A stretch of DNA of 35,043 nt from [Phormidium] sp. LEGE 05292 (GTDB lineage Bacteria > Cyanobacteriota > Cyanobacteriia > Cyanobacteriales > Aerosakkonemataceae). Position numbers and translations under genes: made by a program. Under the pieces are notes generated by a model. It saw nothing but the letters and a program-made list of their open reading frames with translations. It did no database searches and was not told the origin of the DNA. This document shows positions 14,596-22,953 of this stretch, in pieces (the first letter of the stretch is position 1; the number at the start of each line of letters is the position of its first letter). The stretch lies in the NCBI RefSeq assembly GCF_015207735.1, contig NZ_JADEWG010000068.1, forward strand, positions 1-35,043, read 5' to 3'.

Positions 14596-16383
14596 CTATC
14601 TGTAATATTGAAGGTACTGAAGAATGCCACGGGCTATAGCTGCTGCCATTTGATTTTGGTAAGCAGGAGTTGCCAACCTAGCAGAATCATCATATCCAGT
14701 GACAAAACCAGTTTCCACTAATACAGAGGGCATGGAGCTGTTGCGTAGGACGTAGAATCTAGCACGTCGCACCCCGCGATCGGGAATATTTAAACTTTGG
14801 ATAATGCTATTGTGAATATATCGAGCTAGAGTCAGACCGCTACTGAAATAGTAAGTTTCCAAACCACTGACATCTGGGCGGGTTTGTATGGAATTAGCGT
14901 GAATGCTCACAAATAGATCCGCATTGACTCGATTAGCGATCGCCGTTCGACCTGACAACTCCACAAAATAATCAGAATTGCGAGTCAGAACTACCTGAAC
15001 ACCCTGTTGTTCCAATAATCTAGCTACTTCGAGCGAGATTGGCAAGATTACATCTACTTCTCTTAAACCACCAATTCCGATCGCACCTGGGTCTTTTCCC
15101 CCATGTCCAGGGTCGATTACCACCAAAGCACGAGCGTTTGGGCGGCGTGTGGGTAACTGTTGATAAGGATAATCTGTAGCCCCTTGACTTACAGGCGGAT
15201 ATTGACTACCAGGAACCTGTCCGGCTCTGGCACTATAAAAAGGTAAAGCCAGAAGTTGGGGGCTAGCCTGACTAATTTCCCCAACTTGAATCCCAGAAGC
15301 AGGTAACACGAGGATAATCACCCTACCATCGTCTTCGCGGATACGCAAGCGTGATATTGGCGCATCCCTGTCAAGTCTCGGCTCTTGGAATCGGTCCACC
15401 AACTCCGAAGAATTCAACGTAATCCGATAAGCACCACTTAACCTGTCCCAACCACTAGTGTATGTCAGTGCTCGATCCGATCGAATTAACAACTGATTGC
15501 CACTAAGTTCTATAGACTGAATATTCGCCGTTTGGCTACCCCATCTTTGAGCAGTAGTCTGTTGTCCCGCCCCAGGTAGCAAAACAATCCCACCCAAACT
15601 ACTAACACTAGCACCCCAGTCTGGACTGTCTGCCCCTACCTTCAGAGTCAAACGAACTACAGGCGGATTATTGTTAACCTGATTAAGTTGAATAGTGTTG
15701 ACACCGTTACGGTTCACCGAAAACTCCCGATTCAAGAGTTGAGGTGAGAGAATAGCGCCTTCCAATTCAATATTAATGCGCTCTCTGCTCCGGTCAACTT
15801 TAATCTCTGGATTGCCACCATTTGTCCGCAGGAACAAACCATCAGGTGTTACCTGTAGATATCGAATTTGCGTGATTGTTGGCACCACAGGAGCCGTAGC
15901 AGTTACAGGAGGTGGTGGTGGGGCTTCCGGGGTTGGTAAAGTGAGACTAGTGCCAGAACTTTGTCCTTCAGTAGCTACATTCTGTTGCCCTTCGGTTCGG
16001 GTCGGAGTTGGTAGTTGAACTACCCATTGTCTAGGGGAAACTCCGCGAAATTGTACTTGTTGGGGGTCGAGAGTATACCCATCAACCAATTCAATCACTA
16101 AACGAGTGGTCTGAGAATCAAGCTGTCCAATTCGTACAGAACGGATTAAACCGCCGACTTGACGATTAATAGTACGAGGTAGGCTAGTACCGGGCAAATC
16201 AATCACCAAGCGAGTGGGATTAAACAATAATTGTGCTTTGGGTTGAACGTCACCATCTGTGGTGAAAACCAACAGATTGCGTTGCGGATCGAAACGCCAT
16301 GATTGCAGTTTAGCTGCGATCGCTGGAGATGAAAGTAAAAGTAGGCTTAAAAAAGTACTGGGTAGTATCCAGTGAAATTTCAC
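14596..16383 (-). CDS. amiC: N-acetylmuramoyl-L-alanine amidase (AMIN + Amidase_3)
   Basis: A 595-residue exported enzyme that cleaves the bond between MurNAc and the stem peptide. A signal peptide (1-23) is followed by two AMIN-type peptidoglycan-binding regions (about 25-125 and 172-370) separated by a Pro-rich linker, then an Amidase_3 domain (about 418-593). Zinc ligands and catalytic residues are intact: H427 in DPGHGG, E442 in REVD, H495 in SIHANS and E557 in VETGF. In filamentous cyanobacteria AmiC-type amidases drill the septal nanopores used by cell-cell junctions and help daughter-cell splitting. Nostoc PCC 7120 has two tandem copies near hetZ; only one is seen here. It is the first gene of the probable amiC-murI unit. 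Confidence 0.93.
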   Translation of the reverse strand: MKFHWILPSTFLSLLLLSSPAIAAKLQSWRFDPQRNLLVFTTDGDVQPKAQLLFNPTRLVIDLPGTSLPRTINRQVGGLIRSVRIGQLDSQTTRLVIELVDGYTLDPQQVQFRGVSPRQWVVQLPTPTRTEGQQNVATEGQSSGTSLTLPTPEAPPPPPVTATAPVVPTITQIRYLQVTPDGLFLRTNGGNPEIKVDRSRERINIELEGAILSPQLLNREFSVNRNGVNTIQLNQVNNNPPVVRLTLKVGADSPDWGASVSSLGGIVLLPGAGQQTTAQRWGSQTANIQSIELSGNQLLIRSDRALTYTSGWDRLSGAYRITLNSSELVDRFQEPRLDRDAPISRLRIREDDGRVIILVLPASGIQVGEISQASPQLLALPFYSARAGQVPGSQYPPVSQGATDYPYQQLPTRRPNARALVVIDPGHGGKDPGAIGIGGLREVDVILPISLEVARLLEQQGVQVVLTRNSDYFVELSGRTAIANRVNADLFVSIHANSIQTRPDVSGLETYYFSSGLTLARYIHNSIIQSLNIPDRGVRRARFYVLRNSSMPSVLVETGFVTGYDDSARLATPAYQNQMAAAIARGILQYLQYYR

Positions 16384-16874
16384 GGTTTATTTCTCCATGA
16401 TTTACATAGCCCAGCAGCAGAACTTTTCGTGAGCTGGTGAGGAGCGAACGATGATGAGAAAGAAAAACTGTCGTTGGCACTCTCGATCGAATTAATGCTT
16501 ATGGTTATTTCAGTACACCGCCTAATTTGGATTACCATACCCAACAGCACCATATATTCTCTCTTGCCAACTAGTGCAGCGCGGCAGAAATGATTGAGCA
16601 GCTGAAAACAGCTAGAAAGCTGAACATAAAAGCTGATCAAACCCTTCTGCCTTGGAGCCCTGGAGCCTTCTGCTTTCTTGCACTAGTACCAGCTTTCAAA
16701 AAACACCATCAGATTGGAGAGCTTACACTAATGGGCTAACCAGAATCAACTCAGAGGAGGGCAAGGGAGCAGGGGAGACTAGCGGGACTTAAAGTTTTAA
16801 CCCGCTCAATTGTATCGTAAGCAAAAGAGCTTAACAAATCTTTTGTGAGCAGCTATCTTCATTTGCCTCAATTT
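16384..16874. other. spacer without recognised gene
   Basis: About 490 bases between amiC and the glycosyltransferase gene, both on the minus strand, so it should contain the amiC promoter and the end of the glycosyltransferase transcript. No convincing -35/-10 pair was found. Low-complexity bits such as GGAGCCCTGGAGCC (near 16652) and GGGCAAGGGAGCAGGGGAG (near 16759) are present. An 86-codon frame on the minus strand at 16380-16640 has no protein-like features and is not accepted. Confidence 0.5.
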
Positions 16875-18014
16875 TTACTCCTGGAGAATTTTCTTAACCG
16901 TTGCTGTAGCAACTGACCAGTTTAACCGATTTTGATACTCATTAAAGGAAGAAAGAGCCAGATTTTGGTATTGAGAATAGTTAGAAAAAAGCGACAAGAC
17001 ATAGTTGCAGCATTCAGTAACAAATTCCTCATTAAATGTTTTACCATTAACATCATCTTTAATAATTGTTGATATTCCTCCGGTAACGCTAGTGAGACAA
17101 GGAACACCAAAAAAATTCGCTTCACATAACACAATAGGAGTACAATCTGCTCTGGAAGGTAAAATCAAAAAATGCGAGTCACTTAGTAATTGCTTAATTT
17201 GTTTTTTCCCGGATTCTGTAGACTTACTGATAAAGCCTAAAGGTTTAACAAAATCGGGATAAGGCTGTTCTAATACTGGTTCACACCCAACAATTGTTAA
17301 CTCGGTTTTCAAGCCAGCTTCATTCAAGGCTTTGGCAACTGCAAAAGCAATATCTCCCCCCTTGCGTTCCCAGTTTACTCCCAGAAATAACAACTTGCAT
17401 GATTTTTGGGATCTTGAGCTGACCATTGACTTGATATCTTCTAAAGTGTTATTGCATTCAAAATTTCCTCCGTAAGGAACAACTTTGATTTTCTCTGGGT
17501 TAACTTTGTAGTTCTTTTTCGCAGTATTAGCAGCCCATTCGGATGAGTAAATAGCTACTTTGCATTTATCTAAAACTCTTTGCTCTAAAAAGATACCCAA
17601 GTTGATACTTTCTTTACATAAATTACTATGCCAAGGATAGTAGTTAATTAATCCGGCAAAAGTAGCATCTGCCCAAAAAGCCATTGGTTGCTGGCATTCT
17701 AGATAAGCCAGTGTGTATGTTACTGGACTTATCACTATATCTGACTTGGAGGATGATAACTTATTTGAAATTTGCTTGGCGTAGTTTTTTAACGTAGGTA
17801 CATTCCAATCTCGAAGATAGTGTTGATGTCGAATATATTTGTAAAACACTTTTTTCGATATCAAGTTTAATTTCGACAAGATATCAATTTGTAAAGGGCA
17901 AATATATTCAACCTGAGTTGCTTCTGAATCTAGAAATTTAGACATATGGTAGGGTATTCCCGACCAACTTCTGATATTCCTGGCATCGTAGCTAGAAACG
18001 TAAGCAATTTTCAT
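16875..18014 (-). CDS. family 4-type glycosyltransferase (GT-B)
   Basis: A 379-residue cytosolic glycosyltransferase with the two-domain GT-B pattern. The N-terminus MKIAYVSSYDARN is the usual start of the acceptor domain; the C-terminal domain has KLLFLGVNWERKGG (about 207-220) and the donor-site region LPSRADCTPIVLCEANFFGVP, with the E-x7-E type motif reduced to the conserved Glu near 309. It probably transfers a sugar from a nucleotide sugar to an exopolysaccharide or lipid-linked glycan. A good Shine-Dalgarno (AAAGGTG) precedes the ATG. The codon use is rich in AAA, AAT and TTA, more AT-rich than neighbouring genes, which hints at horizontal transfer. It follows a small membrane protein gene by 12 bases. 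Confidence 0.85.
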   Translation of the reverse strand: MKIAYVSSYDARNIRSWSGIPYHMSKFLDSEATQVEYICPLQIDILSKLNLISKKVFYKYIRHQHYLRDWNVPTLKNYAKQISNKLSSSKSDIVISPVTYTLAYLECQQPMAFWADATFAGLINYYPWHSNLCKESINLGIFLEQRVLDKCKVAIYSSEWAANTAKKNYKVNPEKIKVVPYGGNFECNNTLEDIKSMVSSRSQKSCKLLFLGVNWERKGGDIAFAVAKALNEAGLKTELTIVGCEPVLEQPYPDFVKPLGFISKSTESGKKQIKQLLSDSHFLILPSRADCTPIVLCEANFFGVPCLTSVTGGISTIIKDDVNGKTFNEEFVTECCNYVLSLFSNYSQYQNLALSSFNEYQNRLNWSVATATVKKILQE

Positions 18015-18026
18015 CTTTTTACACCT

Positions 18027-18308
18027 TTATATTTTATATTTGTGGTCAGTAATTTTTTGAAAACAAGTTGTGACTACATAAGCACACCAACTGGCAATTC
18101 CCATCAATTTATTACCCTCTTCTAATAAAAGAAAGTAAGGGTCTATATGTTTATCGTCTGGATAAATGATTGTCTCAATAAAATCAAAGAAAACAGAGCC
18201 TCCGAGAAAAACTCCCGTTAACACGAGAAAAACCGTTTCAGTTTGCCGAATCGTGTTCTGAAATTTGATTAAATAATAGATAAAGAAAGTGGGAGTTGTT
18301 TCTTTCAT
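18027..18308 (-). CDS. small membrane protein of unknown function
   Basis: A 93-residue protein with two hydrophobic segments (about 24-43 and 68-87) and an acidic block between them (YPDDKHIDPYFLLLEEG). The ending EEGNKLMGIASW followed by a helix resembles the last part of larger cyanobacterial membrane proteins, so it could be a short relative or a truncated remnant. ATG at 18306-18308 is used; two GTG codons lie just upstream in frame. A perfect TATAAT box is present on this strand at 18348-18353 without a good -35 box. The gene is 12 bases upstream of the glycosyltransferase and probably in its operon. Confidence 0.5.
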   Translation of the reverse strand: MKETTPTFFIYYLIKFQNTIRQTETVFLVLTGVFLGGSVFFDFIETIIYPDDKHIDPYFLLLEEGNKLMGIASWCAYVVTTCFQKITDHKYKI

Positions 18309-18431
18309 CCACACCACTCTATGACGTAAAAGCTATGCTGCACAACTATTATACTCCCTTTCTTTCTTCTTTTTTGTCTAAGTCCCACTAGGGGAAGTTC
18401 ATTAACTCAAAACTTTCTTCTGCTTTTAGAC

Positions 18432-18475
18432 AAAAAAGGGAAAAGGTGAATAAATCTTACTTTTGCCTTTTCCCT
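18432..18475 (-). terminator. intrinsic terminator of the antiporter gene
   Basis: AGGGAAAAGG (18437-18446) pairs with CCTTTTCCCT (18466-18475), and on the minus strand TTTTTT follows directly. It lies about 60 bases past the antiporter stop codon. Confidence 0.8.
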
Positions 18476-18537
18476 AATGCTATTCATTTAAGTTGCTAGT
18501 GCAATCTCTTGGGTTATTCTTTGGTTTAATTACTGGC

Positions 18538-20064
18538 TTATTCCGGTTTTTCTGTCGATGAATTTTGAGATAAGCTCTGTTTAACCATTTCTGATTCCAC
18601 GATAAAGGGTGACTCATTATCACCATTTAAACTTGGTGAACCTGATTCTGGAACAAGTGCAGGTTCGTCTTTGAATACGATTCTCAACAGGGGAGGAGCA
18701 ATGAAGGTGGTAATAATTACCATCATGATGATCGCAGCTTCTAAAGGTTTAGATAAAGCGCCACTTGCTGAACCAATACCAGCAAATACTAATCCTACTT
18801 CACCTCTAGGAATCATGCCCACACCGATCGCTAAACGATTAATCTTATCTTGACCAAACACTGTAGCACCAGTGACAATCTTACCGACGATCGCTACCAC
18901 AATTAGAAAAACAGCCATGATCAAACCTTCCCGATTTGTGGGAACGGCGGGATTGAGTACGCCGATATCAGTTTTAGCACCCACACAGACAAAGAAAACT
19001 GGTACCAACATATCCGAAATGGGCAACACCAATTTTTGTAATTCTAGAGTTTCATCACTTTCATCTAGAACTAAACCAGCAGCGAACGCACCTAAAATCG
19101 CTTCTAGGTGAATCACTGCACCTAAGTAAGACATGACAAAGGCAAACACTAATGCCGGAATTAGCAATCCACCTCTAGTTTTGAGGGAATTCGCTACTTT
19201 GATAAAGGTATTGTGAAAGAAACTACCCAATAAGATTGAGCCAAGTAAGAACACTGTTGCGCTGACAATCAGATAGATAACGTTCATTACGTCTATCTCG
19301 CCAGTTTTTGCCAAGCTAGCGACAACAGCCAAAACGATGATACCGAGAACATCGTCGATAACAGCAGCACCCAGAATAATTTGACCTTCTTTGGTGCTTA
19401 AACGTCCAATTTCCGAGAGAACTTTCGAGGTAATCCCAATACTAGTAGCTGTGAGAGCCGCACCTGCAAAAATCGCGGGAATTGCTGGTACACCAAACAA
19501 TAGCATTAATCCAGCTGTGCCAGCAGCAAAGGGTACGGCTACCCCGACACAAGCAACAATGGTAGCTTGATAACCAACTGCCATCAAATGTCTAATGTTT
19601 GACTCTAAGCCAATTTCAAACAGCAGTATAATGACTCCTAGTTCTGATAACACAGAAATTACTTCGCTTTGAGCATTAAATACTGCTTCTGCTGATTGTG
19701 GGTTTAGTCCAGCAGTTGTTTGTAACAGTTGAATAATCAATGAATCAGAGCTTTGGGCACCGCTTTCTGGAAACACTAGTAAATGTAGGGCAGATACGCC
19801 AACAATTACACCAGTTACCAGTTCGCCTAAAACTGGCGGAAAGCCTAGTTGGTTAGACAATTCCCCGCCAATTTTACTGGCTATGTAAACTACTACTAGA
19901 CTCAGTAATACTCCTGGCAACACCAGTGCTGCACTATCTGCATCTAGTTCGTGGGTGGCTGCCAGTATGGGTGCAGTTTGTCCCCAAGCAGGGAGACTTA
20001 TTCCCAAAGACAGTTTCGGGAACAAAGCTGTCAAGAAATTCGACCAGGCAAATACGTCAGTCAT
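18538..20064 (-). CDS. nhaS3: Na+/H+ antiporter, CPA2 family (NhaS3-like)
   Basis: A 508-residue transporter with about 12 membrane helices. It exchanges Na+ (or K+) for protons across the plasma or thylakoid membrane. The ion-binding double aspartate of CPA2 carriers is at D237-D238 in AAVIDDVLGIIVL; helix 1-2 has PVLGELVTGVIVG (77-89). The region HELDADSAALVLPGVLL near 38-54 matches my memory of Synechocystis NhaS3, an essential thylakoid antiporter; the specific symbol is therefore likely but not proven. The start ATG at 20062-20064 leaves only 29 bases to the divergent SIMPL gene, so its promoter must overlap that gene or the true start is internal. A terminator follows the gene. Confidence 0.85.
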   Translation of the reverse strand: MTDVFAWSNFLTALFPKLSLGISLPAWGQTAPILAATHELDADSAALVLPGVLLSLVVVYIASKIGGELSNQLGFPPVLGELVTGVIVGVSALHLLVFPESGAQSSDSLIIQLLQTTAGLNPQSAEAVFNAQSEVISVLSELGVIILLFEIGLESNIRHLMAVGYQATIVACVGVAVPFAAGTAGLMLLFGVPAIPAIFAGAALTATSIGITSKVLSEIGRLSTKEGQIILGAAVIDDVLGIIVLAVVASLAKTGEIDVMNVIYLIVSATVFLLGSILLGSFFHNTFIKVANSLKTRGGLLIPALVFAFVMSYLGAVIHLEAILGAFAAGLVLDESDETLELQKLVLPISDMLVPVFFVCVGAKTDIGVLNPAVPTNREGLIMAVFLIVVAIVGKIVTGATVFGQDKINRLAIGVGMIPRGEVGLVFAGIGSASGALSKPLEAAIIMMVIITTFIAPPLLRIVFKDEPALVPESGSPSLNGDNESPFIVESEMVKQSLSQNSSTEKPE

Positions 20065-20093
20065 TGGTTTAACAGAGTATTGTTTTTTTATTA

Positions 20094-20852
20094 ATGTATT
20101 CTATGTTGCGCGAATATATGAGTTGGCCCAAAAGAAGGTTGATAGTTTTAGGAGTGGGACTGCTGAGTGTATTTCTCGGTGGTGCAGTTGTGGCTCAAGA
20201 GCAAAGACAGATTCCGACTCAGTTAATCAGGACTGTGACGGTGACTGGTCGGGGTGTGGAATCAATCCCTGCTACTATTGCTCAAGTCAGTTTGGGTGTG
20301 GAGGCGCAGGGAAAAACTGCTCAGGAGGTGCAACAGGAGGTGGCGCGTCGTTCGTCGGCGGTGGTAGAGTTGTTGCGATCGCGCAATGTCGAAAAACTCC
20401 AAACTACTGGCATTCGCTTGAATCCAAACTACTCTTACGAAAATAATGTACAACGTTTGATCGGGTACATCGCAGTTAATACCGTGAGTTTTCGCATCGA
20501 TACCCAGCGCGTAGGTAATTTATTGGATGAAGCGGTGAAAGCGGGAGCGACTAGAATTGATGGGATTAGTTTTGTGGCGGCGGATAGTGCTATAGCCAAA
20601 GCCCAAGAACAAGCATTACAAGAAGCTACTCTAGATGCTCAAAGACAAGCTGGTGCCGTTTTAGCTACTTTAAATTTAAAACCACAGGAAGTAGTCAACA
20701 TTCAAGTTAATGGTGCTGCTGCACCACCCCCACCTCCAATACCACTTGCTGCTGCACCACGAACTGATAAGGTAGAAAATCGCTTTTCTATTCCTGTAAT
20801 CGGTGGAGAACAGCAAGTCGAAGCATCTGTGACACTGCAAATACGTTATTAA
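20094..20852 (+). CDS. SIMPL-domain (DUF541) periplasmic protein
   Basis: A 252-residue exported protein. A signal peptide lies at about 9-35 (basic PKRR, hydrophobic core, AVVAQ), so the ATG codons at 20094, 20103 and 20118 are all possible starts; 20118 gives the most typical signal peptide. The mature part is one SIMPL domain: RTVTVTGRGVESIPATIAQVSLGVE at the start, repeated alpha-helices rich in Ala and Gln in the middle (ALQEATLDAQRQAGAVLATL), and ASVTLQIRY at the end. A Pro/Ala-rich insert (APPPPPIPLAAAP, about 210-222) interrupts it. SIMPL proteins are found in the bacterial envelope and are linked to stress responses, but no reaction is known. It starts 29 bases from the divergent antiporter gene. 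Confidence 0.82.
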   Translation: MYSMLREYMSWPKRRLIVLGVGLLSVFLGGAVVAQEQRQIPTQLIRTVTVTGRGVESIPATIAQVSLGVEAQGKTAQEVQQEVARRSSAVVELLRSRNVEKLQTTGIRLNPNYSYENNVQRLIGYIAVNTVSFRIDTQRVGNLLDEAVKAGATRIDGISFVAADSAIAKAQEQALQEATLDAQRQAGAVLATLNLKPQEVVNIQVNGAAAPPPPPIPLAAAPRTDKVENRFSIPVIGGEQQVEASVTLQIRY

Positions 20853-20874
20853 GGCAAGTAGCTAGTTATCATCC

Positions 20875-20939
20875 GTAGGGTGTGTCAGAACTAAAAATTC
20901 CTGTGACTTGCCCAAATTTTACAGTCTGACGCACCCTAC
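20875..20939. repeat. 65-base inverted-repeat element (MITE-like)
   Basis: GTAGGGTGTGTCAGA at 20875-20889 matches the reverse complement of TCTGACGCACCCTAC at 20925-20939 with one mismatch. The GTAGGGTGCGT core is a very common dispersed element in cyanobacterial spacers. No target duplication could be seen. It lies between the SIMPL gene and the RNase III gene, which converge, and may act as a bidirectional stop. Confidence 0.65.
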
Positions 20940-21038
20940 AAAGCCACAAATTTACTGTAACGCTGCAAATTCGGTATTAGAAAGGCAGGGGAGGAAGCTG
21001 GGCTAATTTTTTAGTGAAACAAAAGAGAGAATCAAATT

Positions 21039-22241
21039 TTAGATCATTCCTCGTTTTTTCAGCTTCACTAAGGCATCTTCAGCAGCAGACTTTTCGGCAT
21101 CTTTTTTGCTGCGTCCCTTGCCTTCTCCATACTTTTCTTCTCCTACATAAACTTTAGCAAGGAACTCTGGAGCATGAGACTCTCCACCAGCTTGCACCGT
21201 AACATATTTAGGTAGTAAAGTTGTGCCAGTGTTTAACTGTACCCACTGCTGAAACTTATTTTTAGGGTCTAGAAGAAGAGATGAGTTTGTGTCAGATTGA
21301 AAATTCTCTAGTTCTTCAATAGCATAAGTAAACAGTGGTTCCAAAAAAGCTCGAACTGCCTCAATCCCAGAATCTAGAAAGTATCCGCCAACAACTGCTT
21401 CAAAAGTGTTACTTAATAATAAAGAATTTGTATGTCCTCTATCTGCAATAGCACCCCTACCTAAGTGCATCCATTTCCCTAAATCCAAACTTTTGGCAAA
21501 TTTTGCTAACTGTTCCTCATCAACTAACTTGGAACGCAGACGGGTGAGATCACCTTCATTAATTTCTGAATCAAGATTATAAAGAAAATCAGTGCATATA
21601 AAATTTAGTACAGCGTCCCCCAGAAATTCCAGTCGTTCGTTATCATCCCTTGCTGTTCTGGGGTTTTCGTAAAGATATGAACGGTGGGTGAGAGCAAGAT
21701 TTAACAGACAAGCATTCTGGAAAGGTAGTTTTTCAAGAAGTTCTGCCAATTTTTCTCTAATCCTGGTTTCTTCAGCAGAAAAACTCCGAGTTTCTTGGCG
21801 AGTTTGTTCTTGAGATAAAATTCTCAAAACTTCTTGTTTCTGTTTTTCTACAGTATTTATTTGAGGTGCAGAAACAGCTTTGAGGAGTCGGGTTATACTG
21901 TCAAGGGCACGATAAGTATCATCTGTGGAAAAGCGAGTTTGATGCGCCCATTTATTACGGACTTCAATCAGTTCTCCTACCAAAGAGCGTTCTGCATGAC
22001 CCAGCTTTTTTTTAAAGACGCTTTCCCACTGCTTTGACATAATTATTAATACCGCAGCAACATCCTCGCGCAGAATATCTGCTACCTCCCGTTTTGAGGT
22101 TTGATGCTCTGGTAAGTTGGATATTGCAACTTTTATCCAATCGCCATGAACTGTCCGCATTTGACGTTCCACATAAGGATACAACCCCTGAGATAAAATA
22201 TTGAGAGCTTTGCCAATTCTGTCGTGATTGCTGATAGCCAT
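21039..22241 (-). CDS. ribonuclease III with N-terminal Swt1-type HEPN domain
   Basis: A 400-residue fusion. Residues 1-125 form a helical domain of the Swt1-like HEPN type: GLYPYVERQM, then LGHAERSLVGELIEVRNKWAHQ and STDDTYRALDSITRLLKA, with the HEPN Rx4H motif at R95-H100. Residues 155-310 are an RNase III catalytic domain with NERLEFLGDAVL (E202, D209), HRSYLYENP and SNTFEAVVGGYFLDSG. The metal-binding Asp equivalent to E. coli D114 is Asn278, while E281 is kept. Residues about 324-395 are a double-stranded RNA-binding domain. A normal bacterial RNase III is about 225-250 residues, so the extra 150 residues are a true added module plus linker. It should bind and possibly cut double-stranded RNA. 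Tandem palindromes precede the start. Confidence 0.85.
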   Translation of the reverse strand: MAISNHDRIGKALNILSQGLYPYVERQMRTVHGDWIKVAISNLPEHQTSKREVADILREDVAAVLIIMSKQWESVFKKKLGHAERSLVGELIEVRNKWAHQTRFSTDDTYRALDSITRLLKAVSAPQINTVEKQKQEVLRILSQEQTRQETRSFSAEETRIREKLAELLEKLPFQNACLLNLALTHRSYLYENPRTARDDNERLEFLGDAVLNFICTDFLYNLDSEINEGDLTRLRSKLVDEEQLAKFAKSLDLGKWMHLGRGAIADRGHTNSLLLSNTFEAVVGGYFLDSGIEAVRAFLEPLFTYAIEELENFQSDTNSSLLLDPKNKFQQWVQLNTGTTLLPKYVTVQAGGESHAPEFLAKVYVGEEKYGEGKGRSKKDAEKSAAEDALVKLKKRGMI

Positions 22242-22249
22242 TGAGATAA

Positions 22250-22268
22250 ACTTAAGTTTTACTTAAGT
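22250..22268. promoter_or_regulatory. two ACTTAAGT palindromes in front of the RNase III fusion
   Basis: Two perfect 8-base palindromes, ACTTAAGT at 22250-22257 and 22261-22268, 11 bases apart (one helical turn), lie 9-27 bases before the start codon. A CATAAT box at 22271-22276 (minus strand) would place the transcription start at the first palindrome. Such spacing is typical of an operator for a dimeric repressor. This is inference from position and symmetry. Confidence 0.4.
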
Positions 22269-22336
22269 CTATTATGTCATTCTCATAAGCTAGGGTTCCT
22301 CAGTAGAATTAACGATAAATTTAAGCCTTCTATTTC

Positions 22337-22921
22337 CTACTTCTGTTTTGGCGGAAACACCCTACTTAAATCCAAATATAAATCAGGAAAAGAAGGTAAC
22401 ACTATCACTTGATTTGGTAAAACAATCCGCCGATTCTGATAACCAAAATTTCCTTGACTATTTTGAAAAGGTTCACTGTGAGCTTCTAACTGATTATCAA
22501 ATAAATTAAAAATCCAATAATCGGAAATACCCGCTTCAGCATAGAGGGATAACTTAACTTCTCGATCGTAATTCAAAGTAGAATCGGAAATTTCCATTAC
22601 CAATAACACATCATTTGGTGCAGGGTGAGCAGATAAATAATTATCATCTCGGTTTTGGAGGATTGCAAAATCTGGTTCTGGTTCACTATTATTGGATAAA
22701 ATAATCGGAGCCTGACATTGCAAAGTTCCTCTATCTCCTACCAGTCTTGGTAGTTCACGCAATAAATTTCTCAAACAAGTTTCGTGAGCTGTACCTTTTG
22801 CCGCCATTTGGATAATTTCTCCTCTGATTAATTCTATGCGATCGTCTTCGTGGAAGAAGCCAATTTCTGTGAGTTTGTGGTATTCTTCTAAAGTGAAGCG
22901 TTTAGCTTGAGTAATATTCAT
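22337..22921 (-). CDS. Uma2-family (DUF820) nuclease-fold protein
   Basis: A 194-residue member of the very large cyanobacterial Uma2 family, which has a PD-(D/E)xK nuclease fold. The putative metal-binding residues are visible: D84 in PEPDFAIL, E110 in LLVMEIS, and K123 in DREVKLSLYAEAGISDYWIFNL. The biological substrate is not known; these genes are multi-copy and highly variable, and may be linked to mobile DNA or stress. It follows the sensor kinase gene by 32 bases on the same strand. Start ATG at 22919-22921. Confidence 0.9.
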   Translation of the reverse strand: MNITQAKRFTLEEYHKLTEIGFFHEDDRIELIRGEIIQMAAKGTAHETCLRNLLRELPRLVGDRGTLQCQAPIILSNNSEPEPDFAILQNRDDNYLSAHPAPNDVLLVMEISDSTLNYDREVKLSLYAEAGISDYWIFNLFDNQLEAHSEPFQNSQGNFGYQNRRIVLPNQVIVLPSFPDLYLDLSRVFPPKQK

Positions 22922-22953
22922 AAAATTTTTCCTTGTTTAGTCAATTACTATTT

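Noticed and set aside
16380-16640. 86-codon frame on the minus strand in the spacer after amiC
   Set aside because: No protein-like composition, no ribosome-binding site and an overlap with the start of amiC.
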